Shown: piece by piece, positions 16,529 to 24,676 of the stretch
How the letters are laid out: each line of letters begins with the position of its first letter
Numbering within the stretch: the first letter of the stretch is position 1
Assembly (NCBI GenBank): GCA_025359685.1
Contig: JANYEY010000083.1
Span: 1-64,000 of the forward strand
Direction: 5' to 3'
DNA: 64,000 nucleotides
Source of the DNA: Sphingomonadaceae bacterium
GTDB lineage: Bacteria; Pseudomonadota; Alphaproteobacteria; Sphingomonadales; Sphingomonadaceae
Notes under the pieces: generated by a model
Database searches by the model: none
What the model was told of the DNA's origin: nothing
What the model saw: only the letters and a program-made list of their open reading frames with translations
Position numbers and translations under genes: made by a program

Positions 16529-18048
16529 GGCGCGTCCGGCCCCAAATATATGCTGACCGCCTTGGTCTTGAAATAAGGTTCAAGACCTTCACGGCCGAGC
16601 TCGCGGCCCCAACCCGACTGACGGTTGCCGCCGAATGGAGTTTCCGGGCTCATCGCGGCATGGATATTGATTCCGACCTGACCCGAATCTACTTGCCGTG
16701 CAATGCGCAGCGCGCGGGTGATGTCCTGCGTCCACACCGATCCCGACAGCCCGTAATTTGTGCCATTGATGGCGGCAATCAGATCGCCCTCGTCTTCGAA
16801 GCGGATCAGCGACAGGACCGGGCCGAACACTTCTTCCTGCTCGATCCGCATCCCGGGCCGAACCTCGGTGAACAACGTAGGTCCAAGGAAATGGCCGGGT
16901 GCGTCAAACACGGGACTTTCAAGATGCGCCACCGCGCCTTCAACCTTGGCGAGGGCAATATATCTTTCGATCCGCGCCTTCTGTTGGGCCGATATTAGCG
17001 GGCCAAGGACAGAGCGAGGATCCATTCCATCGCCGACAGTCAGTTCGGCGGCCTTGGCCGCGACGCCGTCTGCAACCTCATCGTGGATCGCCGAGTGCAC
17101 GAACAGCCGTGATCCGGCCATGCATTGCTGGCCGGTGGAGAGATAGCAGGCCATTGTCGCGGCGGGGATCGCGCGTTTAAGGTCGGCGTCGGGGAATATC
17201 ACCACCGGAGATTTGCCGCCGAGTTCGAGACTGACCTTTTTGAGATTACCGGTGGCCGCTGTGACGATTTTGCGGCCTACTTCGGTCGATCCGGTGAAGG
17301 CGATCTTGGCCACTCCGGGATGAGCAGCCATCGCTGCGCCGATATCTTCGCCGTGGCCATGGATCAGGTTGAACACACCCGGCGGAGCGCCGGTTTTGGC
17401 CCACAACTTGGCAAACAGCTGCCCGGTTAGCGGCGCCAGCTCGGCGGTCTTCATGACCATGGTGCAGCCCGCCGCCAATGCCGGGGCAAGCTTCATGGCG
17501 ATCATTCCTGGCGGCGCGTTCCACGGAACGATCGCGGCAACCACGCCGACCGGCTCGCGCAAAGTCGCAACCATGAAAGCGTCGTCGGGCCGTGCGCCAA
17601 GGTTGGGGATGAAACTTTCGCCCGCGATCTTGGTCGCCCAGCCGGCGTAGTATCGCAGCGTTGCTATCGCAAGGTGCTGCACCACCATGCGCGACGAAGC
17701 CAGTGGCGACCCATTGTCGAGCGTCATGACTTCAGCGACCAGTTCTAAATTGGCTTCGAGTAGATCGGCAAAGCGCAGCAGCACTGCACCGCGGTCGGCA
17801 CCGCCTGAACGCGCCCAGCGACCCCGACCAGCGGCTTGTGCCGCCGCTACCGCAGCATTCAGCTGAGCGAGCGACGCGGCACGCAATTCGGCGAGCGGTT
17901 GTCCGGTTGCCGGGTTTTCGACTGTAATGGCTGAGCCGGTGCCTTCGATCCATTCACCGTCGATAAGCAGGGCGTGCCGCTCTGCGAGGAACGCACTGGT
18001 TGCGGGCGACGGGGCGATCGGATTGCGGGCGGGAAGAAGAGCCATCAT
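16525..18048 (-). CDS. NAD(P)-dependent aldehyde dehydrogenase
   Basis: The 507-residue enzyme has the ALDH signature sites: VPWNAPPG (~175), FTGSTEVG (~251), general-base Glu in LELGGKSP (~275) and catalytic Cys in GQQCMAGSR (~309). The start is set at the first of two ATGs (18048/18045), which have AGGAG about 12 bases upstream; the track's upstream extension overlaps the regulator. It follows the IclR gene by 67 bp and is the first enzyme of a minus operon. With the divergent alcohol dehydrogenase at 19031 it would complete oxidation of an alcohol to an acid. Confidence 0.85.
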   Translation of the reverse strand: MMALLPARNPIAPSPATSAFLAERHALLIDGEWIEGTGSAITVENPATGQPLAELRAASLAQLNAAVAAAQAAGRGRWARSGGADRGAVLLRFADLLEANLELVAEVMTLDNGSPLASSRMVVQHLAIATLRYYAGWATKIAGESFIPNLGARPDDAFMVATLREPVGVVAAIVPWNAPPGMIAMKLAPALAAGCTMVMKTAELAPLTGQLFAKLWAKTGAPPGVFNLIHGHGEDIGAAMAAHPGVAKIAFTGSTEVGRKIVTAATGNLKKVSLELGGKSPVVIFPDADLKRAIPAATMACYLSTGQQCMAGSRLFVHSAIHDEVADGVAAKAAELTVGDGMDPRSVLGPLISAQQKARIERYIALAKVEGAVAHLESPVFDAPGHFLGPTLFTEVRPGMRIEQEEVFGPVLSLIRFEDEGDLIAAINGTNYGLSGSVWTQDITRALRIARQVDSGQVGINIHAAMSPETPFGGNRQSGWGRELGREGLEPYFKTKAVSIYLGPDAP

Positions 18049-18115
18049 GGCAAGTTGACGCTCCTGTCTGTCCGGTTGCCAGCAGGGCTCAACCGGCCAA
18101 CCGAAATGCGGGCGA

Positions 18116-18898
18116 TCAATCCGGGACCGGAGCGGTCTCAGCCTCAAAGGCTAGCCGTTCGATGTTGCGCGCCATGTCCATCAATCGTGGCACGTAATCG
18201 CTTACAACCTGCTCGTTGGAGAGCCCCGCGGCCATGAAAACCATCAGAAGCACGGCGGTGATATGGCCGTGCGCCATGATCGGTACCGCAACGCTGCGTT
18301 CGCGGCCGTAATCCAGTCCGAAGCTGTAACCTTTGCTGCGCGCTTCAACGATGGCGAAATTGACCCGCGCTTCGTCGTGCGCGTAGATCTGATCGGGATC
18401 GGTCGATTCATGGAGCATTCGCAGCATGATGCGCCGCTCCTCCGCGCCCAGGAACGCAAGGTGGACGATCCCGCTACTGCCGATCGACATTGCGATCTGG
18501 GTGCCAATGTGGCGGCGGTGCAGCCGCAATGATGTGACTGGATCGGAGGTAACCCGCAAGCTCATGTATTCGCCCATGGAGGTGGCGATGCACAGCGGCC
18601 AGCCAATCGCACGGGTGGTTTCGAACAGCATCGGGGTGGCCACATGCGCGATCCAGCTTTCGTCGCCGAACCCGTGGCTTAGCGCGCGGACCCGCGCAGT
18701 AAGGAAATAGCGCTTGGTTTGGGCATCGCGCTCGACGAAACCTTCAGATAGTAGCGTCATGAGGACACGTTCGGCTGTAGTGCGCGGCAGACTGAGCGAG
18801 CGGCTCAGTTCGGATATCGTCATCGACCCGGTCTGGTTGATCAAGGTGATCGCCCGAAGACCCCGTTTCAGCGACTTGAGTTCCTGGTCTTCCTTCAC
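18116..18898 (-). CDS. IclR-family transcriptional regulator
   Basis: The 260-residue protein has an N-terminal winged helix (SLKRGLRAITLINQ, then ISELSRSLSLPRTTAERVL) and a C-terminal GAF-like effector domain. The start is a GTG at 18898 giving VKEDQELKSLKRGL, matched by the paralog at 47547 (MQANQELRSLKRGL). The two share the recognition-helix stretch LPRTTAER, so they should read the same DNA. A CCGCATAGCGT box lies in its divergent promoter, 90 bp upstream. It probably controls the flanking dehydrogenase operons in response to a pathway acid. Confidence 0.9.
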   Translation of the reverse strand: MKEDQELKSLKRGLRAITLINQTGSMTISELSRSLSLPRTTAERVLMTLLSEGFVERDAQTKRYFLTARVRALSHGFGDESWIAHVATPMLFETTRAIGWPLCIATSMGEYMSLRVTSDPVTSLRLHRRHIGTQIAMSIGSSGIVHLAFLGAEERRIMLRMLHESTDPDQIYAHDEARVNFAIVEARSKGYSFGLDYGRERSVAVPIMAHGHITAVLLMVFMAAGLSNEQVVSDYVPRLMDMARNIERLAFEAETAPVPD

Positions 18899-18986
18899 CT
18901 TCCCGCCTTTCGATTGCGACCTAACACAAGGCAGCGACCGATTACCATGCGTTGATGGCAATGCACATTGAGCATCTGGGCGTAGT

Positions 18987-18997
18987 CCGCATAGCGT
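18987..18997 (+). promoter_or_regulatory. CCGCATAGCGG-type operator, copy 2
   Basis: CCGCATAGCGT lies between the IclR gene (90 bp away) and the alcohol dehydrogenase gene (34 bp away). It differs from the consensus core at one position and sits where a repressor would overlap the dehydrogenase promoter. Confidence 0.5.
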
Positions 18998-19030
18998 CAC
19001 GCGGCCATGGTGGTAGTAATAGGAGTTCCG

Positions 19031-20167
19031 ATGAAAATCATTGCCGCAGTTCTGGAGCGTTGCGGGCAGACCGGACCGTTCGACCAGACCGAGCCTCTGG
19101 TGCTTGGTCAATTGGAACTCGACCCGCCGCAGCTCGGTGAACTGTTGGTGCGGATCGACGCGGCTGGGCTGTGCCATTCAGATTTGTCGGTGATCGACGG
19201 AAACAGGGTCCGGCCGATGCCGATGGCACTCGGTCATGAGGCGGTGGCAACGATCGTCGCTTGCGGCGACCCTGACGACGCCCGCTTCGCCCGTGGTGAT
19301 CGTGTGGTACTCAGCTTTCTTCCTCCTTGCGGTGAATGCGTGGCTTGCGTCTCGGGCGAATCCTACCTCTGCGCCAAGGGGGCGGCAGCCAACGGCGCAG
19401 GCGAATTGCTGCGCGGCGGAAAGCGGCTGCATCGCGGCGGCGAAGATGTTCACCATCACCTCGGGGTATCGGCCTTTGCTACGCACGCGGTCGTTGATCG
19501 GCGCTCGGCAGTAAAGATCGATGCCGATATTCCAGTCGAAGTTGCTGCGCTGTTTGGTTGCGCAGTGCTGACAGGGGTCGGCGCGGCGCTCAATTCGGCG
19601 CAAGTTCGCGCCGGTGAGAGCGTCGCGATTTACGGACTCGGCGGAGTTGGGCTGGCGGCGCTGCTGGGCGCGCTGGCGGGAGGAGCCAATCCGGTGGTTA
19701 CAATTGATCCATCTGCTGCCAAGCGAACCCTCGCGCTCGAACTTGGCGCGGCGGGTGCCTTTGCACCGGACGGCGCCGAGGCTGAGATCGAGGCGCTGCT
19801 CGGCGGCAAGCCCGATGTCGTCATCGAAACCGTGGGCAAGGCAAAGGTGCTTGAGGCGGCCTATTCGTTGGTCCGGCGCGGCGGGCGGGTGGTCACGGTC
19901 GGCCTGCCCAATCCGGCCGAGATGTTTTCCATTCCGGCAGTCAGCCTGGTTGGCGATGCAAAAACGATCATCGGCAGCTATCTCGGTTCGTCGATCCCGG
20001 CGCGCGATATTCCGCGCTACATCGGTCTCTGGCGCGCCGGTCGACTGCCTGTCGAGCGGCTGCTGACATCGGTCAGCCCACTCTGCGAAATTAATCAATT
20101 GTTCGATCGACTGGCGGGTGGCGATGCCATCCGTCAAATCGTCATACCTCAACAGCGGGAATCTTAA
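19031..20167 (+). CDS. Zinc-dependent alcohol dehydrogenase (MDR family)
   Basis: The 378-residue medium-chain dehydrogenase has catalytic-zinc ligands in GLCHSDLSV and GHEAV, the structural-zinc cysteines in PPCGECVACVSGESYLC, and the NAD-binding GLGGVGLAALLG (~200). It oxidises primary alcohols or hydroxymethyl groups. The ATG at 19031 has TAGGAG five bases upstream and is preferred over the track start at 19007. It opens the plus operon with two alpha/beta hydrolases, divergent from the IclR/aldehyde dehydrogenase operon, so alcohol and aldehyde oxidation are likely co-regulated. Confidence 0.85.
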   Translation: MKIIAAVLERCGQTGPFDQTEPLVLGQLELDPPQLGELLVRIDAAGLCHSDLSVIDGNRVRPMPMALGHEAVATIVACGDPDDARFARGDRVVLSFLPPCGECVACVSGESYLCAKGAAANGAGELLRGGKRLHRGGEDVHHHLGVSAFATHAVVDRRSAVKIDADIPVEVAALFGCAVLTGVGAALNSAQVRAGESVAIYGLGGVGLAALLGALAGGANPVVTIDPSAAKRTLALELGAAGAFAPDGAEAEIEALLGGKPDVVIETVGKAKVLEAAYSLVRRGGRVVTVGLPNPAEMFSIPAVSLVGDAKTIIGSYLGSSIPARDIPRYIGLWRAGRLPVERLLTSVSPLCEINQLFDRLAGGDAIRQIVIPQQRES

Positions 20168-20170
20168 TCC

Positions 20171-21019
20171 ATGGCTTTAGCCACCGATCTGCTCATCCCC
20201 GGTCCGGCCGGACAACTTGCGGTCCGCACCAAAGGGCTTGAAATTCGCCCGGACAAGGTCGTGATCCTGGTCCAAGGGGCCAACCTATCGGGCCAACTCG
20301 GCTACGACTTTGGCTTTGCCGGACGCAGCGACTATTCGTTCATGGAAGCCTTGGTAGCGCGCGGCTATGGCGCCGTAACCTTCTCGATACGCGGTTATCG
20401 CAACTCCGAATTGTCGGACCATCCGCATACAGTTCAGACAGAGCAGGCGATTGAAGATACGGCTGCAGTGATCGACTGGGTGATCGCGCAGGGCTTCGTC
20501 AAACCGCATCTGCTGGGCTGGTCTTGGGGCGGACGGATCGCTGGCCGTTATGCCCAAACGCGCGGAAACAAGATCGACCGGCTTGTCATGCTCGATCCGG
20601 CGATCGGCGGCGGAAACAAGGTGCCGTTCCCCGAAAAGGACGATTGGTGGTTTAACGCTGCCGCCTATTTCCGCGACCGGCTCGAGCTGGAATTCATGGA
20701 ACCTGAAGCTCACGAGCAACTGGCGGTGCAGGCCGAGCGCGACGAACCACGTGCGCCTAACGGGATTCGGGCCGAGAACGAAAACGGCAGCGTTGCGGTC
20801 GATCCCGTGAAGGTTCCGAACCCGACCTTGATGCTCTATGGATTCGCCGCAGGGATGCAGAATTACATGCAGGGCGGATCGGGTCGCGCCGACTTCTTCG
20901 AGAAGCTGCCAAACCACGACAAGGCCTTAGCCACAGTCCCCGATGGCGGCGATTATGCGCACCTCCAGAATGCGCGCCATCGCATCTGGAAGGCCGTGGC
21001 CGATTTCCTTGATGGTTGA
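20171..21019 (+). CDS. Alpha/beta-fold hydrolase (Ser nucleophile)
   Basis: The 282-residue cytosolic hydrolase has the nucleophile elbow LLGWSWGGRIAG (Ser118) and no signal peptide. It starts 3 bp after the dehydrogenase stop and overlaps the next hydrolase by 8 bp. It would cleave an ester, thioester or C-C bond, but the family alone does not tell which. It contrasts with its neighbour, where the Ser is replaced by His. Confidence 0.8.
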   Translation: MALATDLLIPGPAGQLAVRTKGLEIRPDKVVILVQGANLSGQLGYDFGFAGRSDYSFMEALVARGYGAVTFSIRGYRNSELSDHPHTVQTEQAIEDTAAVIDWVIAQGFVKPHLLGWSWGGRIAGRYAQTRGNKIDRLVMLDPAIGGGNKVPFPEKDDWWFNAAAYFRDRLELEFMEPEAHEQLAVQAERDEPRAPNGIRAENENGSVAVDPVKVPNPTLMLYGFAAGMQNYMQGGSGRADFFEKLPNHDKALATVPDGGDYAHLQNARHRIWKAVADFLDG

Positions 21020-21866
21020 GATCCAGCGCCGTTATGTGCCGGGCCGCTTCGGCCAAGTCCACCTGCGTGAGAGCGGTGCGAAATCAGGCGCAGTGCCGCT
21101 GATTTGTTTGCACGCCACCGCCTATTCCTCGCGCAGCTTCGAGGCGTTGATGCGTCAAACCGCGACAGAGCGACACGTGGTTGCAATTGACCTGCCTGGT
21201 TACGGCGAATCCGACGCGCCGCCGCAAGCATTGGATATTGCCGGCTATGCTGCTGCGGTCGCCGAATCGATTTGTGCTGCCGTAGGTGAGCAACCAGTCG
21301 CATTGTTCGGCTATCACACCGGCGTGGTGATCGCCGCTGAGATTGCCTTGCAACGGCGCGTTGAAGTGCAGGCGATGACGTTCCTTGGCGTGCCGTTTTT
21401 CAGAATGCTCGATTTTGAGTCATGGAAGACCAGGCTGGCGAGCGGTCATTCGCTGGGCGAAACCCTCGACCAATTCGACGAGCGCTGGAAATTTCTGGTC
21501 GCGGATCGACCTAGGGGATTATCGCTGCGCCGTGGGTTTGAGAATTTCGTCGATGAACTCAAGGCCTGGCCAGATGGGTCGGAGGCTCATCGTGCGCTGT
21601 TCGCATACGATATGTGCGGGCGGTTGCCGCTGATCGATTGCCCAGTCACAATCCTCAATCCGCAGGGCCACTTGGCAGAGCCGTCGCGGGCCGCAGCGAA
21701 ACTTATCGTTGGAGCGAGTCTGATCGAATTGCCAGAATTAAACGGTGCGGTGCTCGACACCGATCCCGACAAGATCGCCGCGCTTATTCCCATCGCGGAC
21801 AAATCTGCCCGGCTTGGAAATACTGCGGATATACTTTCTGCAGGTCGGACCAGCCACGCGGGTTGA
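21012..21866 (+). CDS. Alpha/beta-hydrolase-fold protein with His at the nucleophile site
   Basis: The 284-residue protein has the usual HGxx-like region LICLHATAYSSRSF and DLPGYGESDAP, but the elbow reads LFGYHTGVVIA, placing His102 where Ser, Asp or Cys should be. The same GxHTG elbow is in the first domain of the tandem protein at 33856. It may be a non-hydrolytic fold member, such as a lyase or a cofactor-free dioxygenase-like enzyme, or use another nucleophile. The start is the ATG at 21012, overlapping the upstream stop. Its 3' end runs 83 bp into the convergent DUF1838 gene. Confidence 0.75.
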   Translation: MVEIQRRYVPGRFGQVHLRESGAKSGAVPLICLHATAYSSRSFEALMRQTATERHVVAIDLPGYGESDAPPQALDIAGYAAAVAESICAAVGEQPVALFGYHTGVVIAAEIALQRRVEVQAMTFLGVPFFRMLDFESWKTRLASGHSLGETLDQFDERWKFLVADRPRGLSLRRGFENFVDELKAWPDGSEAHRALFAYDMCGRLPLIDCPVTILNPQGHLAEPSRAAAKLIVGASLIELPELNGAVLDTDPDKIAALIPIADKSARLGNTADILSAGRTSHAG

Positions 21867-22551
21867 GCACTGGTTCGAGCGGGGCTTTGACCATCAACCC
21901 CTTGACCATGAATTTAACCGGAGTGTCGCCAAAACCAAGCCACGGCGGCGCGGCAATTTCCAAGCTGTACATCCCGGTCGCATGGACCGACGGCGCCCCC
22001 GATTCCAGCTCCGCGCGATCAGCCAGCCACTGCAGCACCGTGCGGCTGCGCGATCCTTCGCCTGCAGCCAGGTCGGGAATGCCATCCTTGCCTGGAAACG
22101 ACCGGGTCTTGATTTCGGTCTGGGTGACCATCACCCGGCTGCCGACCTGGCTGATGGCGATATCTGCGCTTTCAAGCGCGGCGAACGCTTGCACCGCGTC
22201 GAACATTTCGATCCCGCCGCGGCCATTGTCGCGCAGGCTGAACCCCGAGGGGCCCTCCTCGAACCTCACCGCCGCTTCGACTACCACCCCGGTAACCGGA
22301 TTGGTCCAAGTTTCTGGAAGCTCGCCGGTGATTGCATCACGGAAAACGCCTATCTCCCACCACGGTACGCGGTAGCTCGCTTCGCCCAGCGTGCGAGCGC
22401 GGTAGATCATCACGGTCTCAACGTGACTCACGATGATCTCGGGGTGACCTTCAGCTTCTACCGTGCTGGTGCCGAGGTACCACCAGACGCTGTCGTCCTC
22501 TTCGGCCGTGGTCAGCGTGCGGCGATAAATATCGAGTGCAGTCAGAGTCAT
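21784..22551 (-). CDS. DUF1838 family protein
   Basis: The 255-residue protein resembles DUF1838 proteins, which are common in sphingomonads and have no assigned function. Aromatic-rich phrases VWWYLGTSTVEAEG, YRVPWWEIGVFRD and PVTGVVVEA are seen; no signal peptide or membrane segment. The start is the ATG at 22551, overlapping the LysR stop (ATGA); the track ORF's upstream part is antisense to LysR coding. It is the last gene of the acyl-CoA dehydrogenase/CoA-transferase/LysR operon and overlaps the convergent hydrolase gene by 83 bp. Confidence 0.75.
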   Translation of the reverse strand: MTLTALDIYRRTLTTAEEDDSVWWYLGTSTVEAEGHPEIIVSHVETVMIYRARTLGEASYRVPWWEIGVFRDAITGELPETWTNPVTGVVVEAAVRFEEGPSGFSLRDNGRGGIEMFDAVQAFAALESADIAISQVGSRVMVTQTEIKTRSFPGKDGIPDLAAGEGSRSRTVLQWLADRAELESGAPSVHATGMYSLEIAAPPWLGFGDTPVKFMVKGLMVKAPLEPVLNPRGWSDLQKVYPQYFQAGQICPRWE

Positions 22552-23465
22552 GCGGCAACGTCCTCGGAATGGGGCGGGGCTGCAGCGAGGCGAAACCGCT
22601 CGATCACCAGCTGTGCCTGCGGGGTCAGCAACCCGCCCTCGCGGAAGAATAGCCCGACGCGAGTTTGTTCGACCGGGGTTTCGCACTCCAGTGCAACGAT
22701 CTCTCCAGCAAGGATGTCGGTATGAACTACCTCCTCGGGGAGAATGGACAAAACGTTGGAATCTTTCACCATTTGGCGGACAAGCGAAATTGAATTGGAA
22801 CGTAGGACCTGCGCTGGAACCGGCAGTCCGCGAGTTTCGAAGAATAGCCCGAAACTGCGTTGCACGCCTTCGCCGTGCAGCATCGCCCATTCTGCCATGG
22901 CCAGATCCTCGCGCGAGGCGGTACCGCGCATCGCCAGTGGATGGCTCGCGCCGGCCATCACCCTTGAGCGGTGGGCGCGGATTGCCTCGATGACGATCCC
23001 GTCGCTGCGCCGAACCTGTCCAATCAGCCCGAAGGCAAAATCGATCGATTCGGTTTTGACCCGTTCGATCAGCTCGACAAATCCGTCAGTTATGACTGTA
23101 ACCTTCAGGCTAGGTCGGTCACGGTGAAGTTCAGCGAGCAATTGCGGGACCAGATAGGTCGCATAGTTGGGGGTAATGCCAAACGTGACTTCGCCGACGC
23201 GCGCCTGTTCGATCGCCCGGACTTCCTCGATCGACTTGTTCACCTCGTTGAGGATTACCTTCGCTCGGCGGAGAACGCTGGTGCCATATACTGTCGGTTC
23301 CACGCCCTTGGGCCCCCGGATCAACAACGGCACACCCAGCCGGTGTTCGAGACTGCGGATACTTCGGCTGAGGCCGGACTGCGAAATGAAGGTGTGCTCG
23401 GCCGCCTTGAGCAGGTTGCGGTACTCGACCGCCGCCATGAGATGCCTAAGCTGTTGGATCTCCAT
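22548..23465 (-). CDS. LysR-family transcriptional regulator
   Basis: The 305-residue regulator starts MEIQQLRHLMAAVEYRNLLKAAE, with the LysR helix-turn-helix (FISQSGLSRSIRSLEHRLGVPLLIRGPKG) in the first 60 residues and a periplasmic-binding-like effector domain after ~90. The ATG at 23465 is chosen because LysR proteins begin here. It sits inside an operon rather than divergent to one, 89 bp after the CoA-transferase gene, so it may have its own promoter. It probably activates the local CoA-linked genes in response to a pathway intermediate. Confidence 0.85.
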   Translation of the reverse strand: MEIQQLRHLMAAVEYRNLLKAAEHTFISQSGLSRSIRSLEHRLGVPLLIRGPKGVEPTVYGTSVLRRAKVILNEVNKSIEEVRAIEQARVGEVTFGITPNYATYLVPQLLAELHRDRPSLKVTVITDGFVELIERVKTESIDFAFGLIGQVRRSDGIVIEAIRAHRSRVMAGASHPLAMRGTASREDLAMAEWAMLHGEGVQRSFGLFFETRGLPVPAQVLRSNSISLVRQMVKDSNVLSILPEEVVHTDILAGEIVALECETPVEQTRVGLFFREGGLLTPQAQLVIERFRLAAAPPHSEDVAA

Positions 23466-23554
23466 ATCCGGTCCCCCACGCGCCATTTGCAACGCAAGCG
23501 GCTCGGATATACCAATTACGCAACTCTCGGAGACGCCGAAATTCTCCATAACTG

Positions 23555-24676
23555 CTATGCGGTGAACTCATGGCGGATCGCGATGCTATGCGCTCCAAGT
23601 TCGGGGACCTTCCCAATGGCGGGTTGCTGGCCGGCTACGATGGCCGGCGGAGCGGGCAACTGCACGGCTCCATTTGGCGCAACCACGCCGATCCGGCGCA
23701 ATTGGCTGTGGAGGGAAAGCTCGGCCACCGAATTGACTGATCCGTAAGCGATGTTGGCAGTGTCGAGCAGTTTGATCGCAGCGCTGCCATCGAGTTCGGC
23801 GAAACTGGCTGCGATAATTCCGTCTAAATCCGCACGGTTGGTAACCCGCGCCGCATTACCGGCGAAGCGCAGATCCTCGGCCAAATCGGGTTCGCCAAGC
23901 ACGCCTGTGCAAAGCCGTTGCCATTCGCGCTCGTTCTGCACGGCAATAACCACCTGGTGCCCGTCACGGCAAGCAAACGCGCCATAGGGCGCGATCGAGG
24001 GATGACTAAGCCCGACCCGTGCCGGGCCCTTGCCAGCATAATCGTGGTGCAACAGCGGTACGGTCATCCAGTCGGCGATCGAATCGAACAACGAGACTTC
24101 GATCGCGCGACCTTTCCCGGTCCGCTCGCGCGCCAGCAAAGCCTCAAGGATCGCAGCGTGCGCATTCATCCCGCAGGCGATATCGGCGGCGGAAACCCCG
24201 ACCCGGCCGGGTGCATCCGGGGTTCCGGTGATCGAAGCGAGCCCGGTTTCACACTGGATCAGCAGGTCGTAGGCCTTCATGTCTTTGGCTGGGCCGATAC
24301 TGCCATAGCCCGAGATATCGCAGCAAATCAGGCGCGGATGGCGCGCGCACAACTCGGCAGCGCCAAAACCCGCCCGCGCCGCCGCGCCCGGCGCGAGATT
24401 CTGGACGAAGACGTCGGCCTGCGCCAAAATCCGCGTTAGCAGTGCGGCGTCCGTTGGCTGCTTGATATCGAGTACGAGCGATTCCTTGCCGCGGTTAAGC
24501 CAGACGAAATAGGCGCTGTCGCCGTTGACTGCGGTATCGTAAGCGCGGGCAAAGTCGCCTTCGGCGCGCTCGATCTTGATCACGCGCGCCCCGCCCTCAG
24601 CCAGCCGCGCGGTGCACAGGGGTGCCGCAACGGCCTGTTCGAGCGCAACCACCAGCAGGCCGTCAAGTGCCCCCAT
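23555..24676 (-). CDS. Family III CoA-transferase (CaiB/BaiF)
   Basis: The 373-residue enzyme moves CoA between carboxylic acids. It has the N-terminal ARVIKIERAEGD stretch, YFVWLNRGKESLVLDIK and the active-site region AADIACGMNAHAAILEALLARE with the expected Asp. It overlaps the acyl-CoA dehydrogenase stop by one base (TGATG); the track's 136-residue extension is discarded. Together with the dehydrogenase it would activate an acid using CoA from a product thioester and then desaturate it, giving a second, ATP-free entry to beta-oxidation beside the ligase at 7149. Confidence 0.85.
   Translation of the reverse strand: MGALDGLLVVALEQAVAAPLCTARLAEGGARVIKIERAEGDFARAYDTAVNGDSAYFVWLNRGKESLVLDIKQPTDAALLTRILAQADVFVQNLAPGAAARAGFGAAELCARHPRLICCDISGYGSIGPAKDMKAYDLLIQCETGLASITGTPDAPGRVGVSAADIACGMNAHAAILEALLARERTGKGRAIEVSLFDSIADWMTVPLLHHDYAGKGPARVGLSHPSIAPYGAFACRDGHQVVIAVQNEREWQRLCTGVLGEPDLAEDLRFAGNAARVTNRADLDGIIAASFAELDGSAAIKLLDTANIAYGSVNSVAELSLHSQLRRIGVVAPNGAVQLPAPPAIVAGQQPAIGKVPELGAHSIAIRHEFTA

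Noticed and set aside
19178-20152. 324-aa antisense ORF over the alcohol dehydrogenase
   Set aside because: The plus strand carries complete zinc and NAD motifs; the antisense frame is composition-driven.
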